From positions 1-64,000 of the forward strand of contig JABMNN010000061.1 of NCBI GenBank assembly GCA_013204545.1: a stretch of DNA of 64,000 nt. Reading direction: 5' to 3'. The position numbers and the translations under genes were made by a program. The notes under the pieces are model-generated. The model saw nothing but the letters and a program-made list of their open reading frames with translations, was not told where the DNA came from and did no database searches. Position 1 is the stretch's first letter. The number at the start of each line of letters is the position of its first letter. Positions 54,598 to 63,031 of this stretch are shown piece after piece. This DNA is from Chloroflexota bacterium. Lineage in GTDB: Bacteria; Chloroflexota; Dehalococcoidia; Lucifugimonadales; Lucifugimonadaceae.

Positions 54598-55740
54598 CTA
54601 ATAATTTTCAAACAATTTGCCCCAAGGGGTTTTCATTGCTTCGTTGACTCGCTTGCGACCCACCATCGGCAACCAGAACTTATTGTGGTACACGTTCGAC
54701 GCCCAGTAAGCCCACGGAGCGATTGGCGACCGTAGCAGGACGCCTTCGAGTGGCTTGAGTGGTCCGTGGTAAATCAGTTTTTGACCACGTGAAGCCAAGG
54801 TGCTTTCGTTGCCTGCGAAATTCCAGTTCACATCGGCGATATCATCGCCAACGACTTCGATCTCCTCAGGCTTTCCAACACCGAGTCCCATCTCGTGGGC
54901 AATACGAATCATCGGAATCGACATTGAGTCGAGACCCATCATCTTTGCTGCTACAGCATCGATCGCAACTTGGTCTGCTGAAGCCAGAATCACGTTCTTA
55001 TTGTGAATCCTCATTGCGCGCGGCCCGGGCCCATCACCAGCGAATGTTCCGTCCATTACAGCGAACAAACCAGAGTGAATTTCTTTCTGAATCTGAAGCA
55101 GATCAACAAGAGTCTCGTGAATTACAGAATGGGTCCAGTGACGATATCTGTGCAGCAAGCCACCAAAGGCATTCTTCATTGCGCCTGTCATCGTCGTGAA
55201 CACGTGGGTCTTCACCGTGGGCAATTGAACGATGTTCGTACCCGGGAACACCTCTGGAATGTAGAGACCATCCTTGTACACATCATCCAACACGAGCATC
55301 TTGGCGGTTGGCTTGTATGGAACCCACTTCATCGGTGGAACATCGAGGGTGACATGATCCAGACCCAGTCGATCCTCTACAAGCTTGTGCTTGTTCTTCT
55401 CTCGTCCCTCAACTGGATTTACCACAACCGTTCCATTGTGGGCAGCGGTGAGTTTGTTGAATCCGTCGGCTCTAAGTTTTTGAGTCACACCATCGATCTG
55501 CCACGGTGCCGTTGAGCAAGCAGGATAGTAGTGTTGCCACGATATATTCACTTTCAAGAAAGTATCAATATCGGGTATTAGTGCTGTCTGATAATCAGCG
55601 AGGTCAAGAAGCCGTGCGTAATCTTCAATGATGGTCTCGGGCGTGGTGTAGATCACCGCAACTTTGCCCATTTTGGGTTCTGCATGCGGTATATCGGGCT
55701 GAGTCAGTACTCGCCCTTCATCTCTGATCATCGAGACCAT
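54598..55740 (-). CDS. DUF362 domain-containing protein
   Basis: About 380 residues. The region VVNPVEGREKNKHKL, TNIVQLPTVKTHVFTTMTGAMKNAFG and VILASADQVAIDAVAAKMMG is typical of DUF362, a family of unknown function often fused to or neighbouring iron-sulfur proteins; no ferredoxin domain is present here. ATG at 55740 is chosen for AAGGA upstream; the ORF track uses GTG at 55791. It is divergent from the amidohydrolase gene. Confidence 0.85.
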   Translation of the reverse strand: MVSMIRDEGRVLTQPDIPHAEPKMGKVAVIYTTPETIIEDYARLLDLADYQTALIPDIDTFLKVNISWQHYYPACSTAPWQIDGVTQKLRADGFNKLTAAHNGTVVVNPVEGREKNKHKLVEDRLGLDHVTLDVPPMKWVPYKPTAKMLVLDDVYKDGLYIPEVFPGTNIVQLPTVKTHVFTTMTGAMKNAFGGLLHRYRHWTHSVIHETLVDLLQIQKEIHSGLFAVMDGTFAGDGPGPRAMRIHNKNVILASADQVAIDAVAAKMMGLDSMSIPMIRIAHEMGLGVGKPEEIEVVGDDIADVNWNFAGNESTLASRGQKLIYHGPLKPLEGVLLRSPIAPWAYWASNVYHNKFWLPMVGRKRVNEAMKTPWGKLFENY

Positions 55741-55857
55741 TGGTCTTTTTTCCTTGATAACGGCATTACTGTGAAGGGCAGCCCCGTTCACATCGAAAGC
55801 ATGGCGTAGCTAGAATAAGCACATTCCATGCAATAGCGGTACTCGAACAGTGTATCT

Positions 55858-56757
55858 TTGGTCGAAATCAGCACACCACTGAATTGCGAGCCCAATTTGA
55901 ACCATACGAGACAGCACTTGATTATAGACTCGTGCGCACATGTCATTCCGGTGTCGTTCGAGGACAATAAAGAACGTATTTCGAACGCTGACCGCACGTT
56001 CAGGAGTCTATTTGCCGATCCGAAGGCGAAATTTGCTCAAGCTGACGATCTGATCGCATCGATGGACGAAGCTGGCGTCGACATTTCCGTGTGCGCCGGT
56101 TTCGGCTGGACCGACCCTGAGGTAGCTAGGGAATCCAATAACTACAACCTTGAAGCGGCAAAATCCCACCCAAAGAGATTAGTGGCGTTTTGTAGTGTAA
56201 ATCCGCTATGGGGCGAAGATGCCGTAGCCGAAGTTCGGCGGTGCCATGCAGCTGGGGCTAAAGGCATCGGTGAGCTTCACCCAGACACTCAGGGCATTCT
56301 CGATGCCGATCTCGCGTCGCTCGCACCCGTATTCGACACGGCGAAAGAACTTAAGATGCCGATTCTTATGCACGCATCTGAACCTGTCGGACACGGCTAT
56401 CCAGGAAAAGGATCGGTCACGCCTGAGTTGTTGATGACACTCGTGAACGCGTTCCCTAACAACACGTTCATTTTTAGCCATTTCGGCGGGGGTTTACCGT
56501 TCTACGGCTTGATGCCTGAAGTGAAGTCGGCTTTGAAGAACGTGTACTTCGATTCGGCAGCGTTCCCATTCCTTTATCGACCCGAGGTTTTCGATGTGGT
56601 CGCTCGTGCGATCGGAGCAGAGAAAATTCTCTTTGCAAGTGATTTTCCATTGGTATCTCAGAAGCGAGCTCTGAACGAATTCTCTCAGTCTGGACTATCT
56701 GCTGATCAGACCAAACTAGTTCAGGGTGTAAATGCAGCAGGTGCGCTTGGAATCTAA
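55858..56757 (+). CDS. Amidohydrolase (metal-dependent hydrolase, PF04909 type)
   Basis: A 299-residue TIM-barrel hydrolase or decarboxylase. LIIDSCAHVIPVSFED stands where the family usually has HxH, so the first His is Cys here. GAKGIGELHPDTQG, LKMPILMHASEPVGHG, TFIFSHFGGGLPF and ILFASDFPLVSQ carry the other expected His and the catalytic Asp. Such enzymes act on aromatic or lactone carboxylates. The TTG start is uncertain; TTG at 55918 is another option. Confidence 0.82.
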   Translation: MVEISTPLNCEPNLNHTRQHLIIDSCAHVIPVSFEDNKERISNADRTFRSLFADPKAKFAQADDLIASMDEAGVDISVCAGFGWTDPEVARESNNYNLEAAKSHPKRLVAFCSVNPLWGEDAVAEVRRCHAAGAKGIGELHPDTQGILDADLASLAPVFDTAKELKMPILMHASEPVGHGYPGKGSVTPELLMTLVNAFPNNTFIFSHFGGGLPFYGLMPEVKSALKNVYFDSAAFPFLYRPEVFDVVARAIGAEKILFASDFPLVSQKRALNEFSQSGLSADQTKLVQGVNAAGALGI

Positions 56758-56880
56758 CGACCACAGGTAGAACCGTTCATGTTGAAGTGACGAGTGGTGA
56801 CCCCACACATGATTGCTTCACAAATTACCTATGTTGAAATTTGCCTTGAACTCGATGTCAGGCGTATATTGAGGTTTGAT

Positions 56881-56988
56881 ATGAGCAACTCACTCCGCAC
56901 TACAACTACGAACTCGCAGCAAGTCAGCACCTGTATGTGTTGCTGTACGCCTGAAGGGGTTCCTAGTTTTGCGTGTTGTACTTGTTGA
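56881..56988 (+). CDS. Cys-rich 35-residue peptide (leader peptide or small product)
   Basis: A short ORF with ATG 7 nt after GAGG, encoding 35 residues whose second half is very Cys-rich (TCMCCCTPEGVPSFACCTC, seven Cys). The N-terminal half is Ser/Thr/Asn-rich (MSNSLRTTTTNSQQVS). An intrinsic terminator follows 30 nt after the stop. Its coding sequence can also pair with the terminator stem, so it may be a cysteine-sensing leader peptide. It could instead be a modified-peptide precursor or metal-binding peptide; no maturation enzyme is recognisable nearby. Confidence 0.6.
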   Translation: MSNSLRTTTTNSQQVSTCMCCCTPEGVPSFACCTC

Positions 56989-57046
56989 ACTAAACAAGTC
57001 GTAACGTAGAGAAATTCGAACCCCTGTCGCAAAGCAGGGGTTTTTT
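56955..57046 (+). promoter_or_regulatory. Candidate cysteine attenuator (antiterminator/terminator pair)
   Basis: AGGGGTTC (56955-56962, inside the Cys-rich ORF) is exactly complementary to GAACCCCT (57018-57025), which is most of the 5' arm of the terminator. The two pairings exclude each other. A further perfect hairpin ACTTGTT-GAACTA-AACAAGT (56980-56999) covers the last Cys codon and the stop. A ribosome stalled at the Cys codons 18-22 would leave AGGGGTTC free and favour readthrough. Confidence 0.5.
57019..57046 (+). terminator. Rho-independent terminator
   Basis: AACCCCTG-TCGCAAAG-CAGGGGTT is a perfect 8-bp stem followed directly by a run of T (six from 57041), 30 nt after the Cys-rich ORF. 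Confidence 0.88.
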
Positions 57047-57369
57047 GTTGCCTAAAAAATCCATCCCACCATCACGTACATCGAACCGAAATAACATCAT
57101 GCTCAACATTTTCAAAATCGCCCTCTCCGGGATTCGAAAAGCACTCGATTCAGCGCAAGGACTCGGAATCGAAGCCGACTCGCTGGCTCCCGCCCGTAAG
57201 CATCGCTAAATTCGACCATCGGTCAATTGAGCCATCATCTGTCAACTTCAACCTGAATCTCTCGAAGAATCTCAGATTGATATCGGGTCGCGAGCATTTT
57301 TGACGGCAAACGGGTAACATTCCGCCCCAACACGAACATCGCACTCAATCGTGATCGAGTCAGTGCGCT
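57047..57369 (+). other. Intergenic region with a 36-codon ORF
   Basis: Between the terminator and the PhyH gene. An ATG ORF at 57099-57209 encodes 36 residues (MLNIFKIALSGIRKALDSAQ and a basic end RKHR) with no visible ribosome binding site and no recognised family; it may be spurious or the remnant of a lost gene once controlled by the upstream attenuator-like element. Nothing else is clear. Confidence 0.35.
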
Positions 57370-58362
57370 ATGGGGATTACGGTAATGCCTGTACTTACTG
57401 TCGAGGAAAAAGAGCACTTCGAAGAGTATGGATTTGTCCATATTGAAGACGTTTTTGACCCTGAGGGGACCATTGATCCTGTGATCGATGAGTATGCCGC
57501 AGTCCTCGATTCGCTCGCCGATAAACTTCACGCTGAAGGCAAAATATCATCGACCTATTCAGGGCTCGAATTCGGCGACCGCGTAACTAAAATCTATGGT
57601 GAATCGGGCGAAATACACAACCAATTTTTTGATTTCTCACTCCCGCAAAACGGTGTCTTGCCAGATACTCCGTTCTGGGCAGGTCCTGCAGTATTCAAAG
57701 CACTTACTGCTCCCGGACTACTGGACGTCGCTGAATCTGTCGTTGGTGGCGAGGTCTACTCCAATCCGGTACAACACGTTCGGATTAAGATACCCGAAGC
57801 CGTTTCACCACGCGACGAATACGGCAACGTGATGTTCGGAGCTACACCCTGGCATCAGGATGCTGGAGTTGTAAATCCAGAAGCCGATCAGACCAATATC
57901 CTGACGGTTTGGTTTCCTCTGATGGATGCCGGAGTCGAAAATGGTTGCCTCACGGTCGTCCCCGGGTCCCACCGCGGCGAATTGCTCACGCACTGCCCGG
58001 GATACAAAGAACGACCCGGGCTCCAGATCCCTGAACATCTATTCAATGTCGGCGACTCGATGCCTGTTCCAGTGAAAAAGGGCGGGGCCTTACTGCTGAC
58101 TAAGCAGACTGTTCATGCAGCACTTCCGAACATTAGCAACCGTATTCGATGGAGTTTCGATCTTCGATATCAGCCAACGGGTGAGGCTACCGGACGAAGT
58201 GTATTTCCGGGCTTCGTCGCCCGTAGTAAGTCGAATCCTAATTCAGAGCTTCACGATGCAGAAACTTGGTTCGAGATGTGGAAAGACACCCGCGATTCAC
58301 TCGCTAGAGGTGATCAGCCATCATTCAATCGATGGGATGCAGACGATCCCTCCTGCGCGTGA
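57370..58362 (+). CDS. Phytanoyl-CoA dioxygenase (PhyH) family protein
   Basis: A 330-residue Fe(II)/2-oxoglutarate oxygenase of the double-stranded beta-helix fold. TPWHQDAGVVNP gives the His and Asp of the metal triad, LTKQTVHAALPNIS the distal His, and RIRWSFDLRYQPTG the 2-oxoglutarate-binding Arg. LTVVPGSHRGELL is also typical. Substrate unknown; could be a hydroxylase in secondary-compound or lipid breakdown. ATG at 57370 or 57385 could be the start. Confidence 0.9.
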   Translation: MGITVMPVLTVEEKEHFEEYGFVHIEDVFDPEGTIDPVIDEYAAVLDSLADKLHAEGKISSTYSGLEFGDRVTKIYGESGEIHNQFFDFSLPQNGVLPDTPFWAGPAVFKALTAPGLLDVAESVVGGEVYSNPVQHVRIKIPEAVSPRDEYGNVMFGATPWHQDAGVVNPEADQTNILTVWFPLMDAGVENGCLTVVPGSHRGELLTHCPGYKERPGLQIPEHLFNVGDSMPVPVKKGGALLLTKQTVHAALPNISNRIRWSFDLRYQPTGEATGRSVFPGFVARSKSNPNSELHDAETWFEMWKDTRDSLARGDQPSFNRWDADDPSCA

Positions 58363-59258
58363 TTCCAACTACTGCTGAACTCGAAACACTTCGCGAAGCC
58401 GGTCGCATCGCCTCCAATGCACGGAACTGGGCTGCGGAAACGATAAAGACTGGTTACCTGTTGCGCGATCTTCAGGAAGGCATGGAAACGATAATCCGTG
58501 AGGCGGGCGCGCTGCCTCCGTTTCCGGCTCAAACCAGCAGGAACAAAGTCGCTGCGCACTACTGTTCTTCACCAACAGACAACTCTAGATTTGAAGAAAA
58601 CGACCTTGTAAAGATCGATGTCGGAGCGCATATCGATGGGTTAATCGTCGACACCGGAATCTCCGCCGATTTGTCAGAAGATCAGCGCTGGAAGGCACTG
58701 ATCGGAGCCGCATCAGACGCACTAGATGCAGCGATTGGCATGTGCTCACCACAGCTCGATGTGGAAGATATTGGCGAACGCGTAGAGGAAGTAATCACCG
58801 CAGCCGGATTTCGACCAATTTTGAATCTGACGGGCCACGGATTAGGCAGGTATACGCTTCACGACACCCCACAAATTCCAAACGCTCGCATAGGGTTGAA
58901 GGGATCGCTTGAGGCAGGATCTATCTTCGCTATCGAACCATTCGCTACTTCAGGACGCGGCTACATCAAAGATGATGGCAAGCCCGAAGTGTTCATGCTC
59001 GAACGCACGCCAAAACCATCCAACAAGATCGATGCAGAGTCATTTGAAGCCATCCAAAGCTGGAAGGGGCTGCCGATAGCACGACGATATTTCAGCGATA
59101 TTCCAAAGAAGCCGTTTGAGCGGACTTTGAAAGAGCTAATCAAACAGGGAGCGGCACGTGAGTACCCGCCGCTATCGGAAGTTACAGGGCACCACGTTGG
59201 ATGGAAAGAACACTCGATCTGGCTCGGCCCTGATGGTCCAGAAGTGCTGACGGCGTAG
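58359..59258 (+). CDS. M24 family metallopeptidase (type II methionine aminopeptidase-like)
   Basis: About 299 residues. The pita-bread fold metal ligands appear in VKIDVGAHIDGLIVDTGIS (two Asp), NLTGHGLGRYTLH (His), GSIFAIEPFAT (Glu) and a final Glu in HHVGWKEHSIW. The insertion between the last two sites and overall layout resemble archaeal/eukaryotic type II MetAP, unusual for bacteria. The start is set at GTG 58359, overlapping the PhyH stop (GTGA); the ORF track uses ATG 58332. Confidence 0.85.
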   Translation: MIPTTAELETLREAGRIASNARNWAAETIKTGYLLRDLQEGMETIIREAGALPPFPAQTSRNKVAAHYCSSPTDNSRFEENDLVKIDVGAHIDGLIVDTGISADLSEDQRWKALIGAASDALDAAIGMCSPQLDVEDIGERVEEVITAAGFRPILNLTGHGLGRYTLHDTPQIPNARIGLKGSLEAGSIFAIEPFATSGRGYIKDDGKPEVFMLERTPKPSNKIDAESFEAIQSWKGLPIARRYFSDIPKKPFERTLKELIKQGAAREYPPLSEVTGHHVGWKEHSIWLGPDGPEVLTA

Positions 59259-59301
59259 ATGTGACGTTAATCAACGATTACCCACAACAACCGAGGATGA
59301 T

Positions 59302-60195
59302 TTGAACTACAAAAAGATCACGGGTGTCATTCCAATCCTTCAAACACCATTCGACAAGAGTGGCAGGATAGATACCGAAAGCCTTAGTAGAGTGGTTGAT
59401 TACAACATCGAAGCTGGTGTGGACGGTTTGGGCATCGCACTGGCTAGCGAAGTGCTCCTTCTCAACGAATCGGAGCGTGATTTACTACTCAAAACCGTAG
59501 TAGGCCAAACCAACAACAGGGTTCCAGTAGTGATGAATACCGATGCCAATGGAAACGATCTAGCCATTTACTACAGCAAGCGAGCCGAAGAGCTTGGCGC
59601 TGATGCTGTGATGCTTACGCCTCCGAATTCAGGAGTGGTTCGAGGTAACCCGGAAATCACCCGACAGTATTTCCGAGACATCGAAAGCGCAATCGGCGTG
59701 TCGGTGGTGCTTCAAGATGTGGAATTTGCGCAAGTTCCGCCGCAGATGGTCGCTGATATGGCACAGGAATGTCCCGGTATCGTCGCTTGCAAGATGGAAA
59801 CGCCACCAACAGCACCTCGTATTGCTGCGACCGTTGATGCGCTGCAAGGCAAAATCGTCGTGCTTGGTGGGGGTGGTGCTACCTACCTCATGGAAGAGCT
59901 AGCGCGTGGCAGCAGTGGAACGATGCCGTTCAGTTCAACGCCTGCTGAATTCATGGAAATTATGGATGTTTACGTAAGCGGAAACATCGAAAAAGCAACG
60001 AAAATCTTCAATCTGCGAATTGCCCCTCTGTGTCATCTGGTTAGTCAGGCACCTGAGTTGGCAATCGGCTTCCACAAGCAAATACTCAAAAGACGAGGTT
60101 TGATCGAGTCTGCCCGAGTACGAGAACCCGCGGCCAGCCCCGATAAGCACACTCAGCGAGACATTGACGCTCTTCTCGAACGAGTTATTGTTTAG
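59302..60195 (+). CDS. Dihydrodipicolinate synthase (DapA) family aldolase
   Basis: A 297-residue class I aldolase-type TIM barrel. GVIPILQTPFDKSGRIDTESL and GVDGLGIALASEVLLLNESE open the barrel, and GIVACKMETPP contains the Schiff-base Lys. The Tyr normally found in the ILYN-type strand is replaced (VSVVLQDVEFAQV), so it is probably not a true DapA but a related keto-acid lyase or dehydratase. The TTG start follows GAGGAT. Confidence 0.85.
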   Translation: MNYKKITGVIPILQTPFDKSGRIDTESLSRVVDYNIEAGVDGLGIALASEVLLLNESERDLLLKTVVGQTNNRVPVVMNTDANGNDLAIYYSKRAEELGADAVMLTPPNSGVVRGNPEITRQYFRDIESAIGVSVVLQDVEFAQVPPQMVADMAQECPGIVACKMETPPTAPRIAATVDALQGKIVVLGGGGATYLMEELARGSSGTMPFSSTPAEFMEIMDVYVSGNIEKATKIFNLRIAPLCHLVSQAPELAIGFHKQILKRRGLIESARVREPAASPDKHTQRDIDALLERVIV

Positions 60196-60262
60196 CCGTT
60201 AAAGTCAGCGCAATTAATGCACAATTTCACGGCAGATTAATTCAATAAAGCACTACTCGCGA

Positions 60263-61255
60263 CTACCCGCCGAAGTTGAATTCGAATCCTACGCCTTGTT
60301 CCTTTGCCTGTTCGTAAACGAGCGAGGCGCAGGAAATATCTTGAATCGCCAAGCCCACGCTCTTGAACAGCGTGATTTCCTCTTCGTTCTCCCGCCCAAC
60401 AAGCGTGCCATTGACCACCGCACCTAGGTCGCCATGAATATCGTCGGCTGAATACACTCCCTCCTCAATCGGAATCTGAATGTCGCCAGCCTCATTTAAG
60501 CAGGCCTGTTTCTGGTCGGCAACGACTTTAGCCCGCTGAATCGTCGCGGTATCGAGCTCACGGACACCCGGGGTATGTGAACCTATGGCGTTGATGTGAG
60601 CGCCGGGCTTCCACCAATCGGCTTGAACAATCGGCTTCGAAGCCGTCGTTGCGAGAGCGACAATATCTGACTCACGACAGAGTTCTTCACCACTTGCAGC
60701 TAACCGCACTTCAACACCAGTTTCAGCCGTTAACGATTCCGCAAATTTCCTGCGAGCGTCATCGGCATCGAGCGAGAAAGCAAGAATGGTATCGAGATCA
60801 CGTGCGGCTGCCATTCCAACAACCTGTTGACGTGCTTGAACACCTGTGCCGAAAATTCCGGCGATCTTCGCATTCTTGCGAGCCAGATGGCGAGTGGCGA
60901 CACCGGTTACTGCTCCGGTTCGGGCTGCGGTTAGGAATCCACCATCCATTACAGCAACCACTTCACCGGTCTGGTTATCTTGAACCAAGATTGTGCCGAT
61001 CGTTGTAGGCAAACCAAACTTCGAAGGGTTCTCTTTATAAACGGTGACTGCCTTGATTCCGAGTGCACCGCCAGTTTTAAGATAAGCAGGCATGTAGGCA
61101 ATCCACCCGCCAACTGCAGGATCAACAAAAACAGTGCGGTCGGGCATTTCTGCTGTGCCTGCCGCAAGTTCACCAAACGCAGCCTCGACGACGTCGATCG
61201 CTTTAGACATTGGAAGAAGCTTTATTACGTCAGATCGGTTCAGTAGTAGTGCCAT
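60263..61255 (-). CDS. Ornithine cyclodeaminase/mu-crystallin family protein
   Basis: A 330-residue NAD(P)-dependent enzyme. LGIKAVTVY holds the catalytic Lys, MDGGFLTAARTGAVTGVATRHLA the substrate site, AGIFGTGVQARQQV the nucleotide-binding Rossmann motif, and INAIGSHTPGVRELD a conserved loop. Members include ornithine cyclodeaminase, alanine dehydrogenase and ketimine reductases; which one applies is not clear. It is convergent with the DapA-like gene. Confidence 0.9.
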   Translation of the reverse strand: MALLLNRSDVIKLLPMSKAIDVVEAAFGELAAGTAEMPDRTVFVDPAVGGWIAYMPAYLKTGGALGIKAVTVYKENPSKFGLPTTIGTILVQDNQTGEVVAVMDGGFLTAARTGAVTGVATRHLARKNAKIAGIFGTGVQARQQVVGMAAARDLDTILAFSLDADDARRKFAESLTAETGVEVRLAASGEELCRESDIVALATTASKPIVQADWWKPGAHINAIGSHTPGVRELDTATIQRAKVVADQKQACLNEAGDIQIPIEEGVYSADDIHGDLGAVVNGTLVGRENEEEITLFKSVGLAIQDISCASLVYEQAKEQGVGFEFNFGG

Positions 61256-61482
61256 TAGAATTCTCCAGCATGGTTTAGGAGGTAGGTCACATCAGTTCGG
61301 ATGTGTCATATCAAATTGGATTACGATGGCGATTATAGCCATGCCGTAACTCTTACAAAATGATTTGTCCGTATTTGTTTCGGTTATCAACCCTTAACAG
61401 ATAGATCACCCGCAGATGTAAAACAAATGTATCGTTGGTACAAGAAGATTGATTAGCAATAGTGGCTCTGTAGGACGCGCGT

Positions 61483-62532
61483 GTGACGAAATCGAACGAT
61501 AAAGATCCTTGGCTCGGTGGCGAGGTTGAAAAAAAGCCTAAAGTTCTAAAGAACCTAAAGGGCAGCAAAAAACCTCAGGCTGAGAGCATGCCCGAAGACG
61601 GTGATGTGCTTAATGTGAATGACAAGCTAGAAATTGATACCGGATCTGTGGAAGCTGCTGAAGCCTCCGTTTCTTCGGAAGAAGCAACAGCCGATATCGA
61701 ATCTGACTCGCCCGTAGGCGAGCAAGAATCCACCGGTGACACTCGATATGAGTTCACCCCATCGGATGTTCCAGATCGAGATCGCTTACTAGGCGATGAG
61801 CCGTACTACGGCGGCAGAGGCGGAACAGCTTTTGGGTTTGTTCGCCAGTCAGAAGCGAACTTCGTTCCTACCGAGCCGAAGCTATATATAGCACCCGGTA
61901 CAGAAGATAATGATGGCGAAGAGCAGTTCGGGTTCCCTGATGTACCTGCGAATACTCAGCGCCTGTTCATAGCAATCGAAATTCCGCGGGCTGTGAAACG
62001 AGAACTATCTGAGTTGCCGGGAAGTTTCATCCCACGTGAATACGAGCGCGTCCGATGGATCGGACAAGATGCGATGCACCTCACACTGAAATTCTTGGGT
62101 GATATACCGATCAGCAAAATTCCGGAGATCAAAGATTCGCTGCAGCAGGCGGCAGAATCTACCGGACAATTCACGATGAAAATCGGTCGTACCGGGTGCT
62201 TTCCATCATTTAAAGACCCACGTATTTGCTGGATCGGATTCTCCGGTGAACTCAGGCGACTCGAACAACTTCAAGGTCGTGTAGAGGGTCGTATGGTCAC
62301 TCTTGGTCTTGAGCCTGATGATCGAAATTTTGCAGCGCATGTGACGATCGGACGAACTCGACCTGGTATTCGTGGTCGATTTGCCGAAGATATTGGGGTT
62401 TCTTGGCGGCACGCTCCGCTCAAATCCACAGGAAAGATCGTTTCAGTGACTTCCATTGCACTGTATCGAAGCTACCTCGACGAAAAAGAAGACACGCAAT
62501 ACGAACAGCTAGCCAACTTTGAACTCGTCTAG
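61483..62532 (+). CDS. thpR: RNA 2',3'-cyclic phosphodiesterase with long acidic N-terminal extension
   Basis: The C-terminal part (from about residue 160) is the 2H phosphoesterase ThpR/LigT, with both catalytic motifs: MHLTLKFLGDIP and AAHVTIGRTRPG. The N-terminal part of about 160 residues is low-complexity, Glu/Asp/Ser-rich and likely disordered, roughly doubling the usual size of about 180-190 residues. The GTG start follows AGGAC. It precedes the ileS T-box leader. Confidence 0.88.
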   Translation: MTKSNDKDPWLGGEVEKKPKVLKNLKGSKKPQAESMPEDGDVLNVNDKLEIDTGSVEAAEASVSSEEATADIESDSPVGEQESTGDTRYEFTPSDVPDRDRLLGDEPYYGGRGGTAFGFVRQSEANFVPTEPKLYIAPGTEDNDGEEQFGFPDVPANTQRLFIAIEIPRAVKRELSELPGSFIPREYERVRWIGQDAMHLTLKFLGDIPISKIPEIKDSLQQAAESTGQFTMKIGRTGCFPSFKDPRICWIGFSGELRRLEQLQGRVEGRMVTLGLEPDDRNFAAHVTIGRTRPGIRGRFAEDIGVSWRHAPLKSTGKIVSVTSIALYRSYLDEKEDTQYEQLANFELV

Positions 62533-62698
62533 CGCATAGGTTTTCGCAGCGTCTCGCGCCCAACGTCAGATCGCTCGTCTTCGATGATTTATTCCAGATG
62601 AGCGAAATGGAAACCAGCTGCTGCATGAAAAACATTGAGCAGGTAATATTGAAAAGTTACAGGTAACGACGGAGATACGATCGAATCCGTCCACCCCC

Positions 62699-62945
62699 TT
62701 TAAGCGAGCCCGGTATGGTGAGAGCGGGCATGGGGCGGGAATCGATCATCACTCCCGAGCCGTTCACTGAACGTCGGCGTGAACAAACGCTGGCGCTAGG
62801 CTGAACCGTTCCTGCCGGACGTTATACCGGCTCGACTGAGTGTTCCGATAAGCGAAGAGCGAATCGGGAAACCAGGGTGGTACCGCGGTACCGTTTTATT
62901 TCAAAACGCCCGTCCCTGATCCATTAGGGGCGGGCTTTGTTGTTA
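62699..62945 (+). promoter_or_regulatory. T-box leader (isoleucine) upstream of ileS
   Basis: The T-box sequence AGGGTGGTACCGCGG (62874-62888) binds the uncharged tRNA 3' end. The terminator stem GCCCGTCCCT/AGGGGCGGGC (62908-62935) pairs fully with one G-T pair and a short T-rich tail. A likely specifier loop is bounded by GGGA/TCCC and contains ATC, an Ile codon (about 62739-62758). Uncharged tRNA-Ile would relieve termination or aid translation of ileS. The 5' limit is approximate. Confidence 0.88.
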
Positions 62946-63031
62946 ACTTGCGACATCGAACGTCTGTCTCGACTAATCGTCGAGAAAAACAAGTAGAAAG
63001 CGTGCCAATGGGCACACAAGGAAAAATACAC

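Noticed and set aside
56865-56880. TATATT as a -10 box for the Cys-rich ORF
   Set aside because: A start site there would leave only a few bases before the ATG and remove the GAGG ribosome binding site, so the promoter must be further upstream; I could not place it.
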